Assembly: GCA_002431345.1 (NCBI GenBank)
Contig: DJEN01000036.1
Location: 1 to 62,347 of the forward strand
From: Megasphaera sp. UBA5897
Lineage (GTDB): Bacteria > Bacillota > Negativicutes > Veillonellales > Megasphaeraceae
Length of the DNA: 62,347 nucleotides
Direction: 5' to 3'
The translations under genes and the position numbers were made by a program. The notes below the pieces were generated by a model. It did not search any database. It worked only from the letters and a program-made list of their open reading frames with translations, and was not told the DNA's origin. Below are positions 16,298-23,183 of this stretch, piece after piece. Position 1 is the first letter of the stretch. The number at the start of each line of letters is the position of its first letter.

Positions 16298-17335
16298 ATG
16301 AAAAAATATACTACGATTTTAGCGGCAGCGGCATTAGCTGCCAGCATCAGCACAGGGGCTTTTGCAGCAGCAACTCCGCTGAAGGATATTGATTCATATT
16401 GGGGCAAAACGGCTATTGAATATTTTTACGATAATCATTATGTCAGCGGCACGAACGGCCAGTTCCGTCCCAATGACGATATTACGCGTGAAGGCATTGC
16501 CGCAATTATCAACAATATGCTGGGCGAAGATGCTGTCGTCAAAACGGCATCCTTTTCCGATGTCAAAGGACGCTGGTCCGAACGGGCTATTTCATCTCTC
16601 GTAGACAAACAGATTATGCAGGGATACAGCAATAATACGTTTAAACCGCAGCAGAAAATCACGCGTGAAGAATTTGCCGTAATCGTATACAATTATATGA
16701 GTTATAAAGGTATCAACGTCGGCGGCCAGCCTGTTTCCTATGCTGACGGGGCTGCTATTTCCCCGTGGGCTAAGGATGCTGTCAGCACGTTGGGGGCTGC
16801 TGGCTATATGACAGGTGCGTACAACCGCTTTAATCCGAAAAAATATGTCACCCGCGGCGAAGCTGTCAATGTACTGTACCGTGTAGTTACAGGCAATACG
16901 GAAGCCAGCAAGGAAGCAGCCGCTACGCAAGGGTCTTTGGAATCCCAAGTATTTAAGGATATTAAAGATACCTATGGTTCTGTCAAAGAATTTGCGAAAG
17001 ACGGCATTATGTACTGGCAGGGCGACAAACTGCGCATTGGCGTAAAAACGAAGAAAAATAAAGAAAAATTGGAACAGGCGATTGCAGCCGATACGGATAT
17101 TCCGGCAGAAGCTGTATATGTACAGTCTGCGACATACAGTTATGATGATTATAAAAACTTAATGGCCCAGGCCGAAAAGATATATCGGGCTACGGAATCA
17201 ACCAATGCAGCAGTCAATACGGACGTAGATTATTTGAATGAAAAAGTTGTGTTGACGGTAAGCTCTATTTCCAAGGAAACGCAGGCCAATTTGAATAAAG
17301 CACTGGGAAGTGCGCTGCGGATTGTAATTCAATAA
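16298..17335 (+). CDS. Secreted SLH-domain envelope protein, paralogue 1
   Basis: A 345-residue periplasmic protein. The start is the ATG at 16298 after ATAGGAGAGAT; an ATG seven codons upstream precedes that site. The signal peptide is cleaved near AFA-AATP (22). Three SLH repeats follow (about 25-200), marked by repeated ITREG/ITREEFA/VTRGEAV segments, which in Negativicutes bind modified peptidoglycan and hold the outer membrane. The last 130 residues form a separate domain beginning ESQVFKDIKDTYGS and holding YWQGDKLRIG and LNEKVVLTVSS. The same domain occurs in the next gene. There is no porin barrel, unlike OmpM. Function of the C-terminal domain is unknown. Confidence 0.88.
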   Translation: MKKYTTILAAAALAASISTGAFAAATPLKDIDSYWGKTAIEYFYDNHYVSGTNGQFRPNDDITREGIAAIINNMLGEDAVVKTASFSDVKGRWSERAISSLVDKQIMQGYSNNTFKPQQKITREEFAVIVYNYMSYKGINVGGQPVSYADGAAISPWAKDAVSTLGAAGYMTGAYNRFNPKKYVTRGEAVNVLYRVVTGNTEASKEAAATQGSLESQVFKDIKDTYGSVKEFAKDGIMYWQGDKLRIGVKTKKNKEKLEQAIAADTDIPAEAVYVQSATYSYDDYKNLMAQAEKIYRATESTNAAVNTDVDYLNEKVVLTVSSISKETQANLNKALGSALRIVIQ

Positions 17336-17359
17336 TATCCTTTATAAAGGAGTTTGGCG

Positions 17360-18556
17360 ATGAAACATAAGACATGGGCTGCTTTGATGGCAGCAGCTAC
17401 TATTTTGGGGGCTTCTTTTACGACGTTGGCAGCAGCTCCGTATACCGATTTGAATACGCTGCCAAACCGTGATGCTGTCGATTATTTATATGATATACAC
17501 TGCTTGTCATTTGCTGCGGGAGATCAGTTCCTGCCGAATCAAATTATGACACGCAGTGATGTAGCACAGCTAATTTATGATGCAGCGGCAAGTATGCCGG
17601 CATCTTCCTATTCATTTACAGATGTCAAGCCCGGCAAGGCAGCAGACGCAATGGCGGCTGTATCTGCCCAGGGAATTTTATCCGGGTATGCCGATGGTTC
17701 GTTTAAGCCGGATACGATTGTCAGCCGGGAAGAATTTGCCGGTGTCATATACCGGTACCTGCAGTACTGCCATATGGCAGATGTGACGGAAACAAACGTA
17801 CAGCCGTATGCCGACGCAGATCTTATTTCGGCAGCATACAAACCGGCAGTTGAAGCGCTGCATGCTAAGCATATCATGGTGCCGGCAGATAATCGTTTTC
17901 GCCCTGCAGAAGGGATAACACGGGCCGATGCAGCAGCTGTCGTATATCAAATGCTCCATTCGGACAAAAAATATGTTTCCCATGTACAAATAGAATCTCA
18001 GGTTATCAAGATTATCAACGCAGAATACGGTTCGACGGCTGCCTTTTTCCAGCAGGGAACGCTGTACTGGGACGGTGATATGCTGGTATTGGGGCTGAAG
18101 GGAAATCCGAGCAAGTATTTGCAAAAACGAATAACCGAGGAAACAGCGCGTCCTGACGCCGTATCTATCCGGCGGGTTCATTTCAGCCGTTTGGATTATA
18201 CGCAGCTGATGACGCGGGCTGTGAATGCCATTGTGGATACAGACGGTGTGCAAAATTATATCGGCGCTGTTCCTGACTACGTGCATGAACAAATTGTCGT
18301 CACCGTCCGCCGTCCGCTTAGCGAAGCGGCACGGACAGAAGTCATAAAACGTGTGGGAGACGGAATTGTTCGTGTTGAAACAGCAGAAACGTCCGGTCAG
18401 CTGGGCAGACGGCAAAAGGCAGATGCAGCACCGGAAGAAGCCGTTCGCACAGCCAATCACGGCATAACGGCAGCGGGAAAAGTTAGTTATTCTCCTCTTC
18501 TGGATCAGACAGCATCTGATGCCATTACGTCTGTGCAGCAGGATGTTATTCGGTAA
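17360..18556 (+). CDS. Secreted SLH-domain envelope protein, paralogue 2
   Basis: A 398-residue tandem paralogue of the preceding gene, starting 24 bases after it with the ATG at 17360 behind AAAGGAG. It has a signal peptide (cleavage near TLAAA-PYTD), three SLH-like repeats that are more divergent than in paralogue 1 (MTRSDVAQ, VSREEFAG, ITRADAAA) and the same C-terminal domain (ESQVIKIINAEYGS, then YWDGDMLVLG and HEQIVVTVRRPL). It continues for about 60 further residues that are Ala/Gln-rich and probably disordered. Co-transcription with paralogue 1 is likely. The duplication suggests two partners of one envelope assembly. Confidence 0.87.
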   Translation: MKHKTWAALMAAATILGASFTTLAAAPYTDLNTLPNRDAVDYLYDIHCLSFAAGDQFLPNQIMTRSDVAQLIYDAAASMPASSYSFTDVKPGKAADAMAAVSAQGILSGYADGSFKPDTIVSREEFAGVIYRYLQYCHMADVTETNVQPYADADLISAAYKPAVEALHAKHIMVPADNRFRPAEGITRADAAAVVYQMLHSDKKYVSHVQIESQVIKIINAEYGSTAAFFQQGTLYWDGDMLVLGLKGNPSKYLQKRITEETARPDAVSIRRVHFSRLDYTQLMTRAVNAIVDTDGVQNYIGAVPDYVHEQIVVTVRRPLSEAARTEVIKRVGDGIVRVETAETSGQLGRRQKADAAPEEAVRTANHGITAAGKVSYSPLLDQTASDAITSVQQDVIR

Positions 18557-18573
18557 CTTGGTTATATACCAAA

Positions 18574-18613
18574 CAAGGCAGCGATACCGGTGGGGAATCA
18601 CTGCCTTGTTTTT
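18574..18613. terminator. Bidirectional terminator after the SLH pair
   Basis: The stem CAAGGCAGCGAT / ATCACTGCCTTG is followed by TTTTT and preceded by GTTATATACCAA, between convergent genes. Confidence 0.85.
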
Positions 18614-18626
18614 ACGCTGTATGCAA

Positions 18627-19283
18627 TTAATGGGTATGACAGAATAAATCAGCCAGTTCTTGGCGGGAATCGACCAGATAATCTGGGTGCAGGCTTTCGA
18701 GAAACGGTTTATCGCGAAAGCCCCAGGATACGAGAACGGATGTCAGTCCGGCATGGTCGGCTGTCAGCTTGTCGACTTCTGAATCGCCGACATAGACAGC
18801 ATCTTCTTTGGAACAGCCCAAGCGTTTGAGGGCTTCCCAGACCATATCCGGAGCCGGTTTTTTCTTATAGGCAGGCGATTCGCCCATTGAAAAATCGACG
18901 AGATCTTTAAAAAATTCGTCATGCAGCGCAGAAACGGCTGCTTGACCTTTGTTGGATACGATGGCCGTACGGTATCCGGCTTGACGCAGCTGGGACAGTA
19001 CGTCCAATATACCGGTATACGGATGCGTATGTCCTTGGCAGTGGCTGCTGTAATACGATTTGAATTCTTCCGTAAGCACAGCTTTTTGCGCAGCCGGGGC
19101 ATCTGCTGCGGCCCGCTCGATTAATCCTTCATATCCGTAGCCAAGACAGCAGCGTACTTCTTGGGCTGTTTTTGGGGGTAACTGATGGAGCTGAAAAATA
19201 TGATTGAGACTGGTCGTCAATTCATCCAATGTGTCGAGAACGGTGCCGTCCATATCAAAAATAATTGCTTTGCATAATTTCAT
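18627..19283 (-). CDS. HAD-superfamily phosphatase (phosphoglycolate-phosphatase-like)
   Basis: This 218-residue cytoplasmic enzyme has HAD motif I FDMDGTVLDT (nucleophile Asp10, general acid Asp12), a helical cap domain (about 16-85), motif II in TAIVSNKG, and motifs III and IV in the KKKPAPDMV and YVGDSEVDK segments. This layout is that of the Gph/PpaX group, which act on phosphoglycolate or pyrophosphate; the substrate is not fixed by sequence. It is a single gene, convergent with the SLH pair and divergent from the large anchored protein. Confidence 0.85.
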   Translation of the reverse strand: MKLCKAIIFDMDGTVLDTLDELTTSLNHIFQLHQLPPKTAQEVRCCLGYGYEGLIERAAADAPAAQKAVLTEEFKSYYSSHCQGHTHPYTGILDVLSQLRQAGYRTAIVSNKGQAAVSALHDEFFKDLVDFSMGESPAYKKKPAPDMVWEALKRLGCSKEDAVYVGDSEVDKLTADHAGLTSVLVSWGFRDKPFLESLHPDYLVDSRQELADLFCHTH

Positions 19284-19391
19284 AATTGCTGCGGGATAGT
19301 GAACCCTGCCTCCTTTTTTAGACTATGGTTCTATTATAGAAAATAAACGCAGGATTGCCAAGAAAATGTTAAAATCGATTTGATATATTAG

Positions 19392-19419
19392 TGCCAAATG
19401 GCATGGTGTATGATACAAT
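19392..19419 (+). promoter_or_regulatory. Possible operator and -10 box upstream of the anchored 753-residue protein
   Basis: An inverted repeat TGCCA-AA-TGGCA (19392-19403) lies where the -35 would be expected for the -10-like TACAAT at 19414-19419. This suggests a regulated promoter. The assignment rests on position and symmetry only. Confidence 0.35.
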
Positions 19420-19465
19420 GAATACAAAAGAATTTTGAGAGAGTACGAATAGGGGAGAGAACGAA

Positions 19466-21727
19466 ATGACTAACTTTTTGCCATACGCTATTATAGCGGG
19501 GATTGTGATTGTCTTTTTTGTCGTATGTTATGTGCTGTATTCCGGCGGCAATCACGAGGAAGAGGTAAAAAAAGAAAAGAAACCAGTAGAAAAGAAGAGA
19601 ACGATGATGCCGCACCGGAGAATGCAGGCGCATAAACCGGAAGCACCGCAGCGGACAGCGCATCAGCAACGGTATGCTAAAGAAGATACATCTCCGCTTC
19701 CTAAAATTTCTACGGTTACTGTACGGGAAAGACAGGAACACCCGGAAGAAACGGCTTTTGTCACGACCAAAGGAGAAGCAGTGCGCCGCAATGGCAAAAT
19801 CGTGTATCAAGCGGCAAAACGCCAAGCTCCGCAGGATGAACAGGAAAACTTGGATATTACACGCGTGCTGTCACGGGATGAAATTTTAGCTGCCATGGAT
19901 AAAGTGGACAAGGAAGAAGCGGCAGCGTATAAAGCCAAATCCGAAGAAGCTAAAAAGGAACGGGCACGCCGGGCTGAAGAAGAAAAAGCCGTAGAAGCGC
20001 AGCACATAGCCGAAGATCAGGCACTGCGGGCTAGAAGCCAGCGGGAACGGGCACTGCGGCAGCAGGAAGAAATGAAACGGCAGCAGCAGGCCCAATGGGC
20101 TGATGAAGTGGCTCAAACAGAAGCAGAGGAACCGCAGCTGGCTGATATGGCTGCTGTCGTAGCGGCTGATTTGGCATCACAGCATGGAGAAGAAGCACCT
20201 GCAGTGCCCAAGAAGCAGCGTGCTGCAGAAACGGATGCTGCGCCGCAGCAGTCTGCAGAAACACCGCGCAGAAGACATATTGTGCAGGCTGTCATGGCAG
20301 AAAACGCGAAAGCAGCAGGCCGTCCGCTGCCGGATGATACGGTTGTACCGCAGACGCCAACGGCAGCTGTAAAAGGAACACCGCATACAGATGTATCGGA
20401 TGAAACGCAGATTATTGACCCGGCTATGCTGCGGCAGAAAGAACGGGAAGCAGCGGCACAAAAACAGGCGCAGATGGCTGCCGTTGCAGCTTCGCTGGAA
20501 CAAACCCAGCGTATGGAACCGATCCATATTGATACAGCGGTTCCCAAACATGAGGTACCGGAAGAAACGGCTGTTATGCCGCCAATTCGTCCCCGTCAGA
20601 CAGCAAGACGGCCGCAGGCTTCTTCCCAGCAGCCTGAAATGGAAGTGCCGCTGACGCAGCAGAGCCCGTGGGGCAATGACTTGTCGGCAACTAAAGCGGC
20701 ACCGCTGACTGGGGCAGGCAAACGCCGCTCGATTTGGAACGAACAGGAAGAAGCCCAGCCGGATTTGTCACCGCTGCTTCAGCAGTGTGCAGACCATTTC
20801 CTGAATCAATTCGGCATGGTAACGCCGACATTGAAAAAACAGGCAGAACATATTACAGCTGCCGCATTTCAGCGGATTGGCTGTACCAATGACGACCAGC
20901 GTCAGCAGGCAATGTCTACGCTGCTGGCACAAGAAGCACTGCTCAATCTGCAGAAAGCCTATGCAGCCCATCCGGAAAGTCACGTAGAAGCCTTAGCTCT
21001 GCAGGCATTTGATGATATTGTACAGGGCTCGCCTGTATCGACACGGCATTTGGTTGCTATCGATGCGCTGAAAGTTATGCCGTATTTATCGAATGAACAT
21101 TACAAAATTTTGGCTGTGCTGCTGCTCTTTTTGTATTCACGCAATTCGCACAATGTCGATAAAGAAACATTCAACGAATACATTGATAAATATGTAGCAC
21201 CGTTTTTGGACGGCTTCCCGACAGAACGGCCGTATTACCAGCAGCTGGATTATTTGCGCTGCACGGCGTTTGAAAGCAAGGAAACGCATTTTGCGGAAAT
21301 CTTGTCCGACTCGTATCCATTATTGTTCCGCTACCGCGGTTTTACAGAAGAAGAACTGCGCAAAGCCCTGCGGGGCAAACGGATGCCGGCAGAATTTATT
21401 GTGCAGTCGTTTAATTCACCGCTGATTAAATTAGCCATGGTAGATGAAAGCATGATGACTCGCTTTTTCCGCATGACAGGTATTCAAGATCGTGCGATGC
21501 AGGAACAGATTATGCGGCTGGCTAGAAAACGTCCGGCAAGCTTTACAGGCGAAGAAGCGTTGGATATTATGGAAGATATTTCACCGGTTTTGGCTGACTT
21601 GGGTGATATTTGGGACAGCACGATGCTGCGTATTTCCACATTATCTCTTCTGGGCTTATATTTGGCACAAGGGTATATCAAAGAACGCATTGGTGAAGAA
21701 TTTGATTTATCCCGCTGGTTTGAATAA
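19466..21727 (+). CDS. Large membrane-anchored protein with charged linker and helical C-terminal domain, function unknown
   Basis: The 753-residue product has one N-terminal membrane segment (about 5-27), then about 400 residues of low-complexity Ala/Glu/Gln/Arg-rich sequence with coiled-coil stretches (for example near 130-215), then a compact, mainly helical domain from about 430 to the end (LLQQCADHFLNQFG, DALKVMPYLSNEHYKILAVL, SLLGLYLAQGYIKERIG). I do not recognise the C-terminal domain with confidence; the final SLSLLGLYLAQGYI helix faintly recalls the LPO_1073/Vpar_1526-type proteins of Veillonella, but this is weak. The orientation should place the long linker in the cytoplasm. It has its own promoter region and terminator, so it stands alone. 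Confidence 0.75.
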   Translation: MTNFLPYAIIAGIVIVFFVVCYVLYSGGNHEEEVKKEKKPVEKKRTMMPHRRMQAHKPEAPQRTAHQQRYAKEDTSPLPKISTVTVRERQEHPEETAFVTTKGEAVRRNGKIVYQAAKRQAPQDEQENLDITRVLSRDEILAAMDKVDKEEAAAYKAKSEEAKKERARRAEEEKAVEAQHIAEDQALRARSQRERALRQQEEMKRQQQAQWADEVAQTEAEEPQLADMAAVVAADLASQHGEEAPAVPKKQRAAETDAAPQQSAETPRRRHIVQAVMAENAKAAGRPLPDDTVVPQTPTAAVKGTPHTDVSDETQIIDPAMLRQKEREAAAQKQAQMAAVAASLEQTQRMEPIHIDTAVPKHEVPEETAVMPPIRPRQTARRPQASSQQPEMEVPLTQQSPWGNDLSATKAAPLTGAGKRRSIWNEQEEAQPDLSPLLQQCADHFLNQFGMVTPTLKKQAEHITAAAFQRIGCTNDDQRQQAMSTLLAQEALLNLQKAYAAHPESHVEALALQAFDDIVQGSPVSTRHLVAIDALKVMPYLSNEHYKILAVLLLFLYSRNSHNVDKETFNEYIDKYVAPFLDGFPTERPYYQQLDYLRCTAFESKETHFAEILSDSYPLLFRYRGFTEEELRKALRGKRMPAEFIVQSFNSPLIKLAMVDESMMTRFFRMTGIQDRAMQEQIMRLARKRPASFTGEEALDIMEDISPVLADLGDIWDSTMLRISTLSLLGLYLAQGYIKERIGEEFDLSRWFE

Positions 21728-21762
21728 AGACAATCTTTTTCATAAAAGAAAATATACGTCTA

Positions 21763-21802
21763 ATGCATCCTATGCGAATCATAGGGTGCATTTTTGTTTT
21801 TA
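21763..21802 (+). terminator. Intrinsic terminator after the anchored protein
   Basis: The stem ATGCATCCTATG / CATAGGGTGCAT is followed by TTTTGTTTTT. Confidence 0.9.
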
Positions 21803-21866
21803 CAGCATGTATAATTAGATAGAGCCTTATTTTACAAAGAAAATAATATAAGATGTCAAAAACATA

Positions 21867-21895
21867 TTTACAGACGTATTCTTTTCCTGTATAAT
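21867..21895 (+). promoter_or_regulatory. Sigma-A promoter of the P-type ATPase operon
   Basis: TTTACA (21867-21872) and TATAAT (21890-21895) are spaced by 17 bases, about 45 bases before the first start codon. Confidence 0.85.
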
Positions 21896-21947
21896 AAAAG
21901 ACGTAAATAAGTATCAATATTATGGATTCAAAAAGGAGAGGTGCCTT

Positions 21948-22160
21948 ATGTTTCAGAATAGCGATTTTTGGATTGGTTTAGGTATTGGCGTTGTTGCAGG
22001 TGTATTTGGCTACAAACTGCTGAACGAAAGAGAACAGCAGCTTCTCGCATTGCAGCAGCCGGCTGCCGGCGCAGTATCTGCTAACGTTCCTTTAGCTGAA
22101 TTACAGCGTCAAAAAGAAGAATTAGAAGACTTAATTGCAGCACAGGAAGCAGCAAAATAA
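21948..22160 (+). CDS. Small single-pass membrane protein upstream of the P-type ATPase
   Basis: This 70-residue protein has one membrane segment with glycine spacing (FWIGLGIGVVAGVFGYKLL, residues about 7-25) and a C-terminal helix likely to form a coiled coil (PLAELQRQKEELEDLIAAQ). It has no Cys or His to bind metal. The start ATG follows AAAAGGAGAGGTGCCTT. A strong hairpin at 22177-22213 separates it from the next gene, so it should be made in excess over the ATPase. By position and topology it recalls the small PacL scaffolds of mycobacterial P-ATPases, but no sequence homology is claimed. Confidence 0.75.
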   Translation: MFQNSDFWIGLGIGVVAGVFGYKLLNEREQQLLALQQPAAGAVSANVPLAELQRQKEELEDLIAAQEAAK

Positions 22161-22176
22161 TTGTACATGACTCAAC

Positions 22177-22213
22177 AAAAGACTGTTGCCACTTGTGGTA
22201 ATGGTCTTTTTTA
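22177..22213 (+). terminator. Intercistronic terminator in the P-type ATPase operon
   Basis: The stem AAAAGACTGTTGCCAC / GTGGTAATGGTCTTTT with a two-base loop is followed by further T. It lies between the 70-residue protein gene and the HMA-like genes, so only read-through transcripts reach the ATPase. Confidence 0.75.
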
Positions 22214-22246
22214 AACATCTGGCAAGAGAAAGGGCTGCGTAACATC

Positions 22247-22531
22247 GTGTTTCTACCTGTATCGAAGTGGGATTTCATTATTCGTGCCGTGCAAATTTCG
22301 TCATATATACCAGGACGTATTCGCCTGCACAGCCGAAAACTGATTGGTAATGCAGAATTGAGCCGCAAAGTATATGCATATATTGCAAGTTATAAAGAAA
22401 TTGATAAAGTGGACATCAATGTTGTCACCGGGTCAATTCTGATCGTGTATCGTCCTGATATTTTACGGATGAACACGGAGTTAGCGAGAGTGGAACAGTA
22501 TATTATGGGCCACGTAGAAAGGAGAGGATAA
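22247..22531 (+). CDS. Stand-alone HMA-like domain protein 1
   Basis: This 94-residue protein has the beta-alpha-beta layout of heavy-metal-associated domains (HMA_2 type): IPGRIRLHSRKLIG, a helix LSRKVYAYIAS, then IDKVDINVVTGSILIVY. The usual CxxC metal-binding pair is absent. The start is a GTG at 22247 behind a distant AAAGGG site, so the exact N-terminus is uncertain. The gene ends two bases before the next start codon, indicating translational coupling with the second HMA-like protein. It may act as a docking or regulatory domain of the ATPase rather than as a copper carrier. Confidence 0.72.
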   Translation: MFLPVSKWDFIIRAVQISSYIPGRIRLHSRKLIGNAELSRKVYAYIASYKEIDKVDINVVTGSILIVYRPDILRMNTELARVEQYIMGHVERRG

Positions 22532-22533
22532 CC

Positions 22534-23181
22534 ATGTCTTATGTTTCTGGATTCATGCTGGGTGCGTCTATTGGCAAGGCGATTCACGGCATGTTTTGTA
22601 AGAATGATATACCGGCTGGTACATATCAGGACGCTGCAGTGCCTAAGGTACAGCCCCAGATGCCAGTACAGCTTCCCATAGGCGAACCGGCTGTACCGGC
22701 GTTTGTCTGCGTTTCTGCCATCAAAGGACGCCGCCGCTATCGTGCGGCTGCGCTGGTAGGAAATCGGGCATTAGCCGATATGCTGCAAAGCAAAATAGCA
22801 AGTCTCAAAGTCATACAAACCGTGCAGGTCAATGCGGTAACAGGCAGTATTTTACTTTGTTCCGACGATGAAGGAATATTGGATACCCTGGAAATTTTCC
22901 TGCGCGGCCGTGTATTTACAGAAGCAGAAAATGAACAGCGCGAAGCCTTTATGATGCAGCAAAACAGCAATCGGGCCGCATATAGGGATGCGCTGTATGA
23001 AACACTGGATTTGTTTAACGGCATCATTTCTAAAAAAACAGCGAATGTATTGGATCTGCGCTCACTCGTGTCCTTTATTTTTATTATCCGGGGCATGCGT
23101 AAAATGATTATGCTCAACCAACGGCCGTCAGGTCCGCAAATGTTGTGGTGGGCAGCGTCCTTAATGAGAGGTGGACGATAA
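22534..23181 (+). CDS. Membrane-associated HMA-like protein 2
   Basis: The 215-residue product begins with a short glycine-zipper-like hydrophobic segment (YVSGFMLGASIGKAIHGMF), then a Pro/Gln/Val linker, an HMA-like fold (about 62-125, including IKGRRRYRAAAL and VQVNAVTGSILLCSDD) and a C-terminal region with a hydrophobic helix (about 165-185). No CxxC is present. The internal VNAVTGSILL segment parallels VNVVTGSILI in the preceding protein, so the two domains are related. The start ATG follows AAAGGAGAGGATAACC. It is followed two bases later by the ATPase start codon. Confidence 0.72.
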   Translation: MSYVSGFMLGASIGKAIHGMFCKNDIPAGTYQDAAVPKVQPQMPVQLPIGEPAVPAFVCVSAIKGRRRYRAAALVGNRALADMLQSKIASLKVIQTVQVNAVTGSILLCSDDEGILDTLEIFLRGRVFTEAENEQREAFMMQQNSNRAAYRDALYETLDLFNGIISKKTANVLDLRSLVSFIFIIRGMRKMIMLNQRPSGPQMLWWAASLMRGGR

Positions 23182-23183
23182 AT

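Noticed and set aside
17678..18601. A 307-codon minus-strand frame opposite SLH paralogue 2
   Set aside because: No recognisable domain, Cys/Arg-rich, antisense to a secreted SLH protein with a signal peptide.
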